From positions 310,001-374,000 of the forward strand of contig NC_047493.1 in NCBI RefSeq assembly GCF_002079055.1: DNA of 64,000 nt, read 5' to 3'. Shown here in pieces: positions 1 to 9,647 of this stretch (positions are counted from its first letter, which is position 1; each line of letters begins with the position of its first letter). The notes under the pieces were generated by a model. The model searched no databases, was not told the origin of the DNA, and saw only the letters and a list, made by a program, of their open reading frames with translations. A program made the translations under genes and the position numbers. Source of the stretch: Saccharomyces paradoxus. Lineage: Eukaryota > Ascomycota > Saccharomycetes > Saccharomycetales > Saccharomycetaceae.

Positions 1-441
1 GTGTATATCATGGTATAGGAGACTGCCAGTCGGCTAAGCGTGCTTACAATGGTTCTTTATGTTTTGATTGTGAACTTTGTATTGCTATCTCAGATTGAGA
101 TAGCTTATTTGAGTGTAATATCTCGAGTAAATGTACTCTTCCATCACGGATTAAAACTAAAAGAAAGTGTGCATAGTTTTGGCTACTGTGTTTTCATTTA
201 TTATATCATGCTATTCAGAACAGTCATACTGTCTACTCATTTTGTGGCATATTAAAGTACTTTCATATGGATTTTGGAAAGTACGTCTTAATATCGCTAT
301 GTCGAATGGTTGTAGAGAGCACAATTATGAAAAAGAGTTACCATGTTTCTTTTATCTCGGCAGAAAATATCTAATTGGAAGTCTGATTTACTAACGTTTT
401 AAAAAAATTGTATTATTACAATATTTTTCTTTTTTGTATAG
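1..441 (+). other. RPL28: 3' part of the RPL28 intron
   Basis: The window opens inside the single large intron of RPL28. A canonical TACTAAC branch point lies at 389-395 and the 3' splice site (TATAG) ends at 441, a normal spacing of about 47 bases. The 5' splice site and the short first exon lie outside the window. The intron is about 511 bases in S. cerevisiae (remembered value), so some 70 bases plus the first exon are missing. Short open frames inside this stretch look like chance. Confidence 0.93.
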
Positions 442-842
442 CCGGTAAAGGTCGTGTCGGTAAGCACAGAAAGCACCCCGGTGGTAGAGGTATGGCCGGT
501 GGTCAACATCACCACAGAATTAACATGGATAAATACCATCCAGGTTATTTCGGTAAGGTTGGTATGAGATACTTCCACAAGCAACAAGCTCATTTCTGGA
601 AGCCAGTCTTGAATTTGGACAAATTGTGGACTTTGATCCCAGAAGACAAGAGAGACCAATACTTGAAGTCTGCTTCCAAGGAGACTGCTCCAGTTATTGA
701 CACCTTGGCTGCCGGTTACGGTAAGATTTTGGGTAAGGGTAGAATTCCAAACGTCCCAGTTATTGTCAAAGCTAGATTCGTCTCCAAGTTGGCTGAAGAA
801 AAAATCAGAGCTGCTGGTGGTGTTGTTGAATTGATCGCTTAA
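442..842 (+). CDS. RPL28: 60S ribosomal protein L28 (uL15), exon 2, 5'-partial
   Basis: This is the second exon of the cytosolic large-subunit protein uL15, also known as CYH2. Exon 2 begins with the last two bases of an alanine codon (G|CC) and encodes 132 further residues, so the whole protein would be the usual 149 residues with a 17-residue start supplied by the unseen first exon. The basic Gly/His-rich segment [13 protein letters not shown] and the C-terminal VVELIA are typical. With the standard exon 1, the Gln of GGQHHH (codon 504-506) is residue 38; substitution of this Gln in yeast gives cycloheximide resistance, so this is the sensitive form. Residues just after the splice (GKGRVGK) differ from the GHGRIGK I remember for S. 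cerevisiae, which helps show this is a sister species. Confidence 0.97.
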
Positions 843-1116
843 GCGTATTGATTAAAACTTTATATGTATTTTCCAACAAAACTATATATCTTCAGTATTA
901 TCTAATTTAACATCTACTTCTGTAATATTCATATCGCCCATTTTCACTGTTCTTTTTGCTAGTTTCTGTATTTACATTTATCATCACTGGCAGATCCCAA
1001 CGCTTTTATCGCTTTTTTGAAATATTTTCAAAAATCATATATAAACAAAGGGTCCAAAAAGAAAATAAACAAACAAAACAAGTATACTTATTTGAGGTGA
1101 AGACCAAATCAACAGA

Positions 1117-1764
1117 ATGTGTGCAGTTAACGTCTGGAAGCCAGAAGATAATATTCCTGCAGAAATTCTAGCAATTCTTTCGAAACCTCACCCCAATTAT
1201 CAGTTAGCGTTTTTAAATATCATACAACTTTTGAAAACGCAAAGAAGAACTGGTTGGGTTGACCACGGTATTGATCCATGTGAAAGTATATCTGACCATA
1301 TGTACCGAATGGGGTTGACCACCATGCTGATTACGGACAAGAATATAGATCGTAATAAATGTATTAGAATTGCCCTTGTTCATGATTTTGCGGAGTCATT
1401 AGTTGGTGATATTACGCCAAATGACCCAATGACCAAGGAGGAAAAGCACCGCAGAGAATTCGAAACTGTCAAGTATCTTTGTGAAACCATAATTAAACCC
1501 TGCAGTGAAAGTACATCTAGGGAAATCCTTGATGATTGGTTAGCATACGAAAAACAGACTTGTTTGGAAGGAAGATATGTCAAAGATATCGATAAGTACG
1601 AAATGCTGGTCCAATGTTTTGAGTATGAACAAAAGTATAATGGCAAGAAGGATCTGGAACAATTTTGGAGTGCCATCAATGATATAAAAACAGATGAAGT
1701 TAAAAAATGGACTCAACGTTTACTAGAAGATCGAAAGGCCTTTTTCGACAATTTGAAGGAGTAG
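1117..1764 (+). CDS. YGL101W: HD-domain 5'-nucleotidase-like protein (HDDC2/YfbR family), YGL101W
   Basis: This 215-residue protein belongs to the HD-domain metal-dependent phosphohydrolases related to human HDDC2 and bacterial YfbR, which dephosphorylate deoxyribonucleoside 5'-monophosphates; yeast has a paralogue, YBR242W. The metal-binding signature is visible: His61 in SDHMYRMG, His89-Asp90 in HDFAESLVGD, and Asp159 in DIDKYEML. Length equals the S. cerevisiae protein. The ATG at 1117 is the first in frame. Nothing suggests a signal peptide or membrane segment, so it is probably cytosolic. The exact physiological substrate is not shown by the sequence. Confidence 0.93.
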   Translation: MCAVNVWKPEDNIPAEILAILSKPHPNYQLAFLNIIQLLKTQRRTGWVDHGIDPCESISDHMYRMGLTTMLITDKNIDRNKCIRIALVHDFAESLVGDITPNDPMTKEEKHRREFETVKYLCETIIKPCSESTSREILDDWLAYEKQTCLEGRYVKDIDKYEMLVQCFEYEQKYNGKKDLEQFWSAINDIKTDEVKKWTQRLLEDRKAFFDNLKE

Positions 1765-2160
1765 AGTAACATACGTTTTCGAAAGAAAGTAGACACATTT
1801 TTCTTTCAAGATTTTCATCCGATGCATACCATTTATAATAACTCCTTGATGCTTTTTCACCGATGCACAGCAGTTTGGTTTTGTATTTATTTTACTTCTA
1901 GCACCCGGTGTGCATTATGTGTAACTTTAGGAATAATCTTTGTATACTAGTTGCAAGTACTGGCAGATATATTGAATGTACGTGTAGCATTCTCAACTGA
2001 GCTTGAGCATATGTGTTTCTTTTATTTATTGTCAAGTCTTCGGCAAAATGATGGAAAAAATCATCAGCTGAATAGAGAAACAAGTAAACCAAACTAAAGA
2101 CAAGATTCCGCCTCTGGAAAGACACAAAAGAAGAAGACAAATCCAACAATATTTCTGAAA
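1765..2160. other. Intergenic region YGL101W-SEH1
   Basis: This A/T-rich gap of about 0.4 kb holds the 3' end of YGL101W and the promoter of SEH1. I see no tRNA, snoRNA, repeat or long conserved frame. I could not assign any specific factor site with confidence. Confidence 0.6.
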
Positions 2161-3210
2161 ATGCAACCCTTTGATAGTGGGCATGATGACTTAGTCCATG
2201 ATGTCGTTTATGATTTTTATGGGAGACATGTGGCAACATGCTCTTCCGACCAACATATTAAAGTTTTCAAATTGGACAAGGACACAAGCAATTGGGAGCT
2301 AAGCGATTCATGGAGAGCTCATGATAGTAGTATTGTGGCCATCGATTGGGCCAGTCCTGAGTATGGCCGCATCATTGCTTCAGCCTCTTACGATAAGACG
2401 GTAAAATTATGGGAAGAGGACCCCGACCAAGAAGAATGTTCTGGCCGTCGTTGGAGCAAATTGTGTACATTGAATGATTCCAAAGGGTCACTTTACAGCG
2501 TAAAGTTTGCGCCAGCGCATTTGGGCTTAAAATTAGCTTGTTTAGGTAACGATGGGATTCTCAGGCTTTATGACGCCTTAGAACCTTCTGACTTAAGATC
2601 ATGGACATTGACTTCTGAAATGAAAGTACTTTCTATACCACCAGCAAATCATTTACAATCTGATTTTTGCCTCTCTTGGTGTCCTTCAAGATTCTCTCCT
2701 GAAAAACTTGCAGTCTCTGCATTGGAGCAAGCGATTATATATCAAAGAGGTAAAGACGGTAAACTTCACATTGCAGCAAGACTTAGTGGTCATAAAAGTT
2801 TAATAAGAAGCATCAGCTGGGCACCTTCCATTGGTAGATGGTATCAACTCATTGCAACAGGTTGCAAAGATGGTAAGATTCGAATTTTCAAAATCACAGA
2901 AAAATTAAGTCCCCTGGTCTCAGAGGAGTCTTTAACTAACTCAAATATATTTGATAATAGTGCTGATGTTGATATGGATGCACAAGATAAATCGGACCCA
3001 AATACCGAAGAGAAATCCGAACTACAATCAAACTTGAAGGTTGAACTTCTAAGTGAGCATGATGACCATAATGGCGAAGTTTGGTCTGTTTCTTGGAACC
3101 TAACGGGTACGATTCTAAGCAGTGCTGGAGATGATGGGAAAGTACGTTTATGGAAAGCCACATATTCAAATGAATTTAAGTGCATGTCTGTAATTACTGC
3201 CCAACAATAA
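2161..3210 (+). CDS. SEH1: Nucleoporin / SEA-complex WD40 protein Seh1
   Basis: Seh1 is a 349-residue WD40 beta-propeller of the Y-shaped (Nup84) nuclear pore subcomplex; it is shared with the SEA complex at the vacuole, which controls TORC1. Repeats begin with HDDLVHDVVYDFYGRHVATC near residue 8, continue with HDSSIVAIDWASPEYGRIIASASYDKTVKLW near residue 54, and end with GEVWSVSWNLTGTILSSAGDDGKVRLW near the C-terminus. An acidic, low-complexity insert (roughly residues 250-300, DVDMDAQDKSDPNTEEKSE) interrupts the last blades. In the family the propeller is open and is completed by a blade from Nup85 or a SEA subunit. Length matches the S. cerevisiae protein. Confidence 0.97.
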   Translation: MQPFDSGHDDLVHDVVYDFYGRHVATCSSDQHIKVFKLDKDTSNWELSDSWRAHDSSIVAIDWASPEYGRIIASASYDKTVKLWEEDPDQEECSGRRWSKLCTLNDSKGSLYSVKFAPAHLGLKLACLGNDGILRLYDALEPSDLRSWTLTSEMKVLSIPPANHLQSDFCLSWCPSRFSPEKLAVSALEQAIIYQRGKDGKLHIAARLSGHKSLIRSISWAPSIGRWYQLIATGCKDGKIRIFKITEKLSPLVSEESLTNSNIFDNSADVDMDAQDKSDPNTEEKSELQSNLKVELLSEHDDHNGEVWSVSWNLTGTILSSAGDDGKVRLWKATYSNEFKCMSVITAQQ

Positions 3211-3427
3211 ATACGAATATATATACATAGTATTATTTGTTGATATTTTATACGCGTGCATAATTCTGTATATTACAAGGCAACAGTTGGATCGAGAAAC
3301 AGACGTTTCTATAAAACTCATATCAAATACATACGGTCTTATGTTAATTCATAATGATTCCATGATATATTTTTGATATAAAGTATTCCTTCAATTTACG
3401 TCAAGGTTCCCTCGCCTTTTCGCCTGG

Positions 3428-3502
3428 AAATTTTTCAATGCCGAGATTAAAAAATTTGCCAGTGAAAATAAATGCTACTTACTTATAAAGTGGTGATGAG
3501 CT
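3428..3502. promoter_or_regulatory. RRPE and PAC-like elements upstream of LSG1
   Basis: An exact RRPE core (AAATTTTTCA, reverse of TGAAAAATTT) lies at 3428-3437. A one-mismatch PAC box (GTGATGAGCT against GCGATGAGCT) lies at 3493-3502, about 60 bases before the LSG1 ATG. This pair marks the yeast ribosome-biogenesis regulon (Stb3 and Dot6/Tod6 sites), which suits a 60S maturation GTPase. The rest of the 3211-3560 gap holds nothing else I recognise. Confidence 0.6.
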
Positions 3503-3560
3503 TATAAGCCAACTTCTTTAAAGTATAAAACTAAATCAGTATTGAGAACTCACACTAACT

Positions 3561-5495
3561 ATGCCACCAAAAGAAGCCCCTAAGAAATGGAAGGCACCAA
3601 AAGGGCCAAAACCTAACCATCGCAAAAATAAGAATAAGCTGGAATTAGGCAGAGCTATTAAATATGCACGCCAAAAAGAAAACGCCATCGAGTATCTACC
3701 TGATGGTGAAATGAGGTTTACTACCGATAAACATGAAGCTGGCTGGGTTAAATTAAGATCTGTGACTCAAGAGTCGGCTTTAGATGAATTTTTGAGTACG
3801 GCTGCACTGGCAGACAAGGATTTCACGGCGGATAGGCATTCTAATGTAAAAATTATTAGAATGGATAGCGGTAATGATTCTGCAACTTCTCAAGGGTTTT
3901 CTATGACCAATGAACAGCGTGGAAATCTTAATGCGAAGCAAAGAGCACTTGCTAAGGATTTGATTGTTCCAAGGAGGCCTGCATGGGATGAAGGCATGTC
4001 CAAGTTTCAGTTGGATAGGCAAGAAAAGGAAGCGTTTTTGGAATGGAGAAGAAAATTGGCGCATTTACAGGAAAGCAACGAAGATTTATTGCTAACACCG
4101 TTTGAAAGAAATATCGAAGTTTGGAAACAATTATGGAGAGTCGTCGAAAGGTCAGATTTAGTCGTTCAAATTGTAGATGCGAGGAACCCATTGCTGTTTA
4201 GATCTGTTGATTTAGAAAGATATGTAAAAGAATCGGATAACAGAAAAGCAAATTTACTGTTAGTCAACAAAGCAGATTTATTGACTAAAAAGCAGCGTAT
4301 CGCTTGGGCAAAATACTTTATCTCCAAAAATATCTCGTTCACGTTTTACTCTGCATTGAGGGCCAATCAATTATTGGAGAAACAAAAGGAAATGGGGGAC
4401 GATTATAGGGAGCAAGAAGTTGAAGACCCTGATGAAGACGCTGGTGAAGAAGAATCGGATGCTGATGAAGAAGTTTTAGAAAAAGTTAAAATTCTTTCCA
4501 TTGACCAGTTGGAAGAATTGTTTTTATCAAAGGCTCCGAATGAGCCTTTATTGCCACCCCTACCCGGTCAATCTCCTTTGATCAATATTGGTTTGGTTGG
4601 TTATCCAAATGTAGGAAAATCCTCCACAATTAACTCGCTTGTGGGCGCTAAAAAAGTTTCCGTTTCGTCCACACCCGGTAAAACGAAGCACTTCCAAACC
4701 ATTAAGTTATCTGATTCTGTTATGCTTTGTGATTGTCCCGGTCTTGTCTTCCCAAATTTTGCATATAACAAAGGTGAGCTTGTCTGTAATGGTGTTTTAC
4801 CTATTGATCAATTACGTGATTATATTGGTCCAGCGGGTTTAGTAGCAGAGAGAATACCAAAGTATTACATTGAAGCCATTTATGGTATCCATATTCAAAC
4901 CAAATCAAGGGAGGAAGGTGGGAATGGGGATATACCAACTGCTCAAGAATTGTTAGTCGCATATGCTAGAGCGCGTGGTTATATGACTCAAGGTTACGGT
5001 TCCGCCGATGAACCGAGGGCAAGCCGTTATATATTGAAAGATTACGTTAATGGGAAATTGCTGTATGTCAACCCCCCACCTCATCTAGAGGATGATACAC
5101 CTTACACTAGGGAAGAATGTGAAGCATTTAACAAGGATCTATATGTCTTCAATAGACTTCCGGAGACCAGAAGGGAGCAAGTGCAAAATGCTGCTAAGGC
5201 TAAAGGCATCGATATTGTGGATTTAGCCCGTGATTTGAATCAGCTAACATTTTCAGCTCACACTGGTGGGGACACGCAAAAAGAAGCTAAATCTGTTACG
5301 CACGGTGGTAAACAAGCTGCATTATACAATGCCGCTGAGGACTTGGATAGAGATTTCTTCAAAATGAACAACGTTGAAGGTAGATTAAGTACACCATTCC
5401 ACAAGGTTCAAAATAGTTCATCTGGTAAGAGACATAACAAAAAAAACAAAAGTAAAAATGCAAAAAGTAAAGTCTTTAGCATTGAAAATAACTAG
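3561..5495 (+). CDS. LSG1: Large-subunit cytoplasmic GTPase Lsg1
   Basis: Lsg1 releases the export adaptor Nmd3 from pre-60S subunits in the cytoplasm. The 644-residue protein shows the circularly permuted GTPase order of the YlqF/YawG family: G4 (NKAD, residues 236-239) comes before G1 (GYPNVGKSS, 347-355) and G3 (DCPG, 391-394). The amino terminus is Lys/Pro-rich (KAPKGPKPNHRKNKNK), as expected for ribosome binding, and the C-terminus ends in another basic tail. An acidic stretch lies between G4 and G1 (EDPDEDAGEEESDADEE). Length is within a few residues of the S. cerevisiae protein. Upstream RRPE/PAC-like sites suggest ribosome-biogenesis control. Confidence 0.97.
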   Translation: MPPKEAPKKWKAPKGPKPNHRKNKNKLELGRAIKYARQKENAIEYLPDGEMRFTTDKHEAGWVKLRSVTQESALDEFLSTAALADKDFTADRHSNVKIIRMDSGNDSATSQGFSMTNEQRGNLNAKQRALAKDLIVPRRPAWDEGMSKFQLDRQEKEAFLEWRRKLAHLQESNEDLLLTPFERNIEVWKQLWRVVERSDLVVQIVDARNPLLFRSVDLERYVKESDNRKANLLLVNKADLLTKKQRIAWAKYFISKNISFTFYSALRANQLLEKQKEMGDDYREQEVEDPDEDAGEEESDADEEVLEKVKILSIDQLEELFLSKAPNEPLLPPLPGQSPLINIGLVGYPNVGKSSTINSLVGAKKVSVSSTPGKTKHFQTIKLSDSVMLCDCPGLVFPNFAYNKGELVCNGVLPIDQLRDYIGPAGLVAERIPKYYIEAIYGIHIQTKSREEGGNGDIPTAQELLVAYARARGYMTQGYGSADEPRASRYILKDYVNGKLLYVNPPPHLEDDTPYTREECEAFNKDLYVFNRLPETRREQVQNAAKAKGIDIVDLARDLNQLTFSAHTGGDTQKEAKSVTHGGKQAALYNAAEDLDRDFFKMNNVEGRLSTPFHKVQNSSSGKRHNKKNKSKNAKSKVFSIENN

Positions 5496-5706
5496 CCAGA
5501 ACTAAAATATATTTTCTTCAAAATAACCTGTATATTATTATCTTTTTCATCTCTTCAATTACCAATACAGTTATGGAAGTAGCCCTAAGATGATAAACCT
5601 ACCACCGTTACCCGGACAAGATGATTTTCATATATAGTCTTCAAGCACTACCGATTTCTTAACAACTAATCCATATATTTCTCTACTTTTTCAAAGTTTA
5701 GTTGAG

Positions 5707-5974
5707 GTTTTTCTTTGAATAAAAATTAAAAATACTATGGCTCTTCAACACATTTCAACATGTTCAAGTAATTTGTGTTAGTGGATGAACATTTAGGGGC
5801 TGCTAGCCTGGTTACTGGGAGTTTTTCTTAGATCCAAGCTAGCTTTTCCGTCTGATTATCCTTAAGCTTCGCAAATTACAGTTATCCCACGCATCAAGAA
5901 ATAAGCTCAAGATGCCTAAAATAAGTTTTATCCTGCCTTTTTTCGCTAACAATGACTGAGTATTTCCCACAGTC
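5707..5974 (+). ncRNA. SNR82: Probable H/ACA snoRNA snR82
   Basis: S. cerevisiae carries snR82, an H/ACA guide for 25S pseudouridines of about 268 nt, between LSG1 and USE1, and this 0.8 kb gap is placed and sized to hold it. A candidate ACA box lies at 5969-5971, three bases before the assumed 3' end. Hairpins are visible: a 7-bp ATGTTCA/TGAACAT stem (arms near 5759 and 5785) and a near-perfect 10-bp stem with arms 5802-5811 and 5834-5843. A candidate H box AAATTA lies near 5874. The start is set only from the known length, so both ends are approximate. The call rests on synteny plus these motifs; I did not match the guide pockets to rRNA. Confidence 0.55.
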
Positions 5975-6292
5975 TATAGTTTGATAGTAGATGGGCAGAA
6001 ATTTTTCCGATATTTATTTTTTATAAGACAATATATGTACGTACGTATGGTTGATTGCACGTTGTTGCTCCTAATATCTTGTCAGTTAAGCTTGTTGTTG
6101 ACCGATGCCTTTGTAGATATTTGTCTGGATTTATTGGTTTTCTTCCCTAAAATAACCCAGCATATGTAAAATGAGACCGAAGGAAAGCATTACCACGATA
6201 TCGTCTTCATGAAATATCTGAAGTAGGATAATATTTCAAACTACGCAAAAAATAAAGAGAAGTTGATAGAACGCATAATATAGCAACGCAAG

Positions 6293-7030
6293 ATGACTGA
6301 AGTTTCCAATGACCCGTTTCTGGCCTACGTTTTGAATAGCAAACAGTTAACTAATTTGGATCGTCTACGAAAGAAAGCAGTTACAAAACAACTGGAATTC
6401 AGTGCCGACAATAAGAACCCTGAGGAGTTTTTGAGGTATCAACATATGTATCAAAGAGAAGCATTTGAATATCTACAAACAAAACATGATTCTCACAAAA
6501 TAATGGAATCTCAGTACGAGCTCTATCAGAGAAGTTCAAAGACAAGAAGATACAGTATCGATTTAGATTCTGTAGGCACAGCAGATACGGAACCACAAAC
6601 AGGAAATTCAAATGAGGACTTTCTTGATAGGAATGAAGATAACGAAGCTGTTATGGAGCTGAGAAAAAGGTTGTTAGGGAAGCCGCAGAACAAGGGCTTA
6701 GGACATGAGCCCACAAAATCAGTCGATAGGCAAATTGAAGATCAAGACACGTTGCAACAGGATTTGATTCAGGATATGAGCAAGCTTGTAGGCAGTTTGA
6801 AACAGGGAGCTGTGGCATTCCAATCAGCACTTGATGAAGATAAGCAAGTTCTTGGAGCTGCGGAGATAGGTATTCAAGTTGCCTCTCAAGGTTTAATGGA
6901 TGTTAGCGGTAAATTGAGAAAATATGACAAAAGCAAATTGAGTTACCTGTTTTATATCACTGTTTTCATTTTTATGATTCTCGGCCTGGTGTTTACATTT
7001 ATTATAATCCAGCTATTTCCAGCACTATAA
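6293..7030 (+). CDS. USE1: ER SNARE Use1
   Basis: Use1 is an essential SNARE for Golgi-to-ER retrograde fusion, acting with Ufe1, Sec20 and Sec22. The 245-residue protein has a soluble amino-terminal region, a SNARE heptad region at roughly residues 150-212 (DTLQQDLIQDMSKLVGSLKQ onward), and a C-terminal membrane anchor at about 218-241 with only four residues beyond it, so it is tail-anchored with the body in the cytosol. Length equals the S. cerevisiae protein. The ATG at 6293 is preceded by AAG, a fair yeast start context. Confidence 0.96.
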   Translation: MTEVSNDPFLAYVLNSKQLTNLDRLRKKAVTKQLEFSADNKNPEEFLRYQHMYQREAFEYLQTKHDSHKIMESQYELYQRSSKTRRYSIDLDSVGTADTEPQTGNSNEDFLDRNEDNEAVMELRKRLLGKPQNKGLGHEPTKSVDRQIEDQDTLQQDLIQDMSKLVGSLKQGAVAFQSALDEDKQVLGAAEIGIQVASQGLMDVSGKLRKYDKSKLSYLFYITVFIFMILGLVFTFIIIQLFPAL

Positions 7031-7896
7031 TATGGTTATAACGTTGAAACGACGCATGTAGAGTTATGGTTTTTAAAGTTGTGGTTTTTAACAAGGAATT
7101 CAACTTCTTCTTAACGTTTATGGCATGTATTCTTGCAGTCGAGACTATCGTTAGTAAAATAATAGAAGAGTGTGAGTAAATAACTATACAATAAAAATTC
7201 TATAGGAGGAAAAACTCTCATCTCATTAAAGTTTCTTACTTCCGGCCTCCAAGATTGAGCCCTGCTATCTGATTACAGTTACATTTTGCCAAGAGTTAAC
7301 TTGTTATACATTATGAAGACTAACTGCATACAATACCTAAAAAAGGATTGTCTAAATACCAGTCACTTTAGCAGTTACATTTTGCAGGTCATACTAAAAG
7401 CTGTTGGAACAGTGGTGCCCTATAATTATAAAATGAGGGTAATTCTTTAATTACTTCAGAGCAACAAGTTGGTTCTAATTCTAAGTTCTATCCTAGAACG
7501 TGATATGGGGATGCTCATCACGGGGGGTGAAAATTCCTCACATATATAAAGTCATAATAGCCAAGTGGATTGTACCGCGATTTTATCCGTTCATTTTCCT
7601 TGTGCCTTACAAATATGCGGAAAAAAACTGATAGGAAAATATAGCAGCAATAAATGTAATATAACCTAGCGCATATCGTATTTGTTGATAGAAAGGCAGT
7701 TGATCCGCTAAAGAAAAAGTACGCAACAACTCAATCCTGATAGTAAAATTTTTTTTGTCACGTAGCGAACTTGCTTATCCAAGTATTAAAGGAACTTCAG
7801 ATCTAAACTTAAACTTGTTCTTCTTCTATTTCTATATATCACATCTTGGATTGAAGTTTCCTAGAGTGCTAGTATTTATATATGTTGGTTTAATAC
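7031..7896. other. Intergenic region downstream of USE1
   Basis: This 0.87 kb has no convincing gene. It contains a short direct repeat, CAGTTACATTTTGC, near 7276 and 7372, about 0.1 kb apart. A segment beginning TGTTGGAAC at about 7408 faintly recalls an LTR start, but I could not match the rest to a known Ty LTR. The target-site copy AATAC at 7892-7896 belongs to the LTR that follows. Confidence 0.5.
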
Positions 7897-8214
7897 TGTT
7901 GGAATGAAATTCTAATATCATCTATTTAATAGTATATTATAATATGCGGTGCAAGAGGATGGCATAAAGATTGAGAAACAGTCATCCAATCTAATGGAAG
8001 CTGAAATGCAAGGATTGATAATGTAATAGGATAATGAATGACAACATATAAAAAGAAAGAAGATAAAATAATAACACTATGTAGAACTATCGATTCCCTT
8101 TTGTGGATTCCTATATCCTCGAGGAGAACTTCTAGTATATTCTATATACCTAATATTATAGCCTTTAGTAACAATGGAATCCCAACAATTATCTAATTAT
8201 TCACATAATTCTCA
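7897..8214 (+). mobile_element. Solo delta LTR (Ty1/Ty2 type), with target-site duplication
   Basis: This 318-bp element starts TGTTGGAATG and ends TCTCA, with internal delta-like blocks such as GGATTGATAATGTAATAGGAT and CAATGGAATCCCAACAATTAT. It is flanked by perfect 5-bp repeats AATAC at 7892-7896 and 8215-8219. There is no internal Ty coding region, so it is a solo LTR left by LTR-LTR recombination. It lies 148 bp upstream of the tRNA-His gene, a classic Ty1 integration position. The intact duplication and near identity with the LTR at 16047-16365 suggest a fairly young insertion. Confidence 0.93.
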
Positions 8215-8362
8215 AATACTGTTTGAGACAATGTGTCTTCAGCCGTTTCAGATGTAATTGGCGATTCCCCTTTTAAGTAATCGCTAGCGTTTCATCTGTG
8301 ACATAGTTGTTACTATCAAAGTACGTTATCCAGTTTCAACCATGACATTTTTATAGAAATTG

Positions 8363-8434
8363 GCCATCTTAGTATAGTGGTTAGTACACATCGTTGTGGC
8401 CGATGAAACCCTGGTTCGATTCTAGGAGATGGCA
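8363..8434 (+). tRNA. tH(GUG): tRNA-His (GTG)
   Basis: The 72-nt gene folds as a cloverleaf: acceptor arms GCCATCT and AGATGGC with discriminator A at 8434, the anticodon loop TTGTGGC at 8394-8400 and anticodon GTG at 8396-8398. The A box lies around TAGTATAGTGG and the B box is GGTTCGATTC. No intron is present. The extra G-1 of tRNA-His is added after transcription in eukaryotes. A T-run near 8450 is the likely Pol III terminator. S. cerevisiae has a tRNA-His gene at the same place. Confidence 0.98.
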
Positions 8435-9647
8435 GTAATTGAAAATTTCTTTTTTGTCGGTGAAATTTCGCTCACCCTCCCGGTTGTCTAAACCCCGATC
8501 AAGGAAGAAGATGTAATCTTTCTGTTGTGAGATCATATTAAAACGAAGTTAGGGAACAGAAGAGCCCATGAGAATGAAAAACATGATAATATCGGTTACT
8601 TTCTTATATCTTTAATGAGAGATTGATCTTGGCTGTACCGCGCTAAGTAACCACGAGCGAAGAGGATTTGCAGCTGTGCAGATTCGTACTTGACCTTTAC
8701 CAAATGCATTCGTTACTACAAATAATTTTAAATAAGGGTATAGGTAGTTGCACTTATCTCACCAATGGACGATCCGGTAGCAGTAAGGATAGGATATGCA
8801 GGTATTCTGTAGTAATAAAAGGCCTGTTTTAGAACGATTTTTAGTGCTGCTGCTTCCACGAAAAAAAATAGCCCATATATATTGGAGGGCCCTCTCGTTT
8901 CGCTGTCGAAGGCGTTGATATGATAAATATCTGACCTCAATAATAACGCTAAACCCCTTATATATAAAGACACGTTCCAAAGTCAATGCTTCAGCCCAAA
9001 TACGCCACATCCTATTCTAATTTTCCTACGACGCAAAACAATCACAGCAGGTGAAGCGACTGGAAAGAATAGCTTTCTTTAGCGACACGACTGGCCCAGC
9101 TCCACCGTACAGCAAAAGAAAGGGGTTACACACATCCATTATTGTTTCAGACCAAATAAGGCTAATTATATAAAGCACTAAATATTAAGATGTATATATT
9201 GTTCCCTTTGGCGAAATTCATTATCTAATAGAGAACATTTAAGGCAGGAACGATCAATAGTAATAATCGTAGGCTACAAAAACTTTATTGAGAATGAATT
9301 TGCGAAAACGTTTTGCTAAAAAGAAATATTTGAGGTGATACAAATATATAATATATATACTTTGCTCTTGGCAGAGGTAGCTACCTAGTAATTTTTCATT
9401 CCTCTTTCAATGTGGGCGGCTAAAGTACTCCATGGCTGCGGGATAGGACCTCTCGAACGCCAGATCACAACCATTACCCGCACAGAACAATAAAAATTAA
9501 AAAAACAAAAAAACAAAAAGCACGGGAGAAGCAAGGCGAAATGAATAAAATGACCGATCTCGAGCGTAATAATAATCATCAACACGTCCTCTTCAAGTCG
9601 ATTTCTGAACCTAAAATTCAAAAATAGTCGTAACATAAAAAGTAGAG
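8435..9647. other. Intergenic region tRNA-His to SRM1
   Basis: About 1.2 kb without a supported gene. It holds the tRNA terminator near 8450, several A/T-rich TATA-like stretches (for example around 9346-9360), an A-rich tract near 9490-9520, and the SRM1 promoter and leader. Short frames on the minus strand near 8728-9010 and 9385-9636 show no recognisable protein features. Confidence 0.55.

Noticed and set aside
399-659. Minus-strand frame opposite RPL28 exon 2 (place of YGL102C)
   Set aside because: It is a shadow of the strongly biased codons of RPL28 and has no independent support.
970-980. Exact match ATTTACATTTA to the ARS consensus WTTTAYRTTTW
   Set aside because: An 11-base A/T-rich match is expected by chance in yeast; no B elements or other support could be judged.
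7408-7640. Possible LTR start TGTTGGAAC
   Set aside because: Only the first nine bases resemble a Ty LTR; no matching end, target duplication or internal delta or tau blocks were found.
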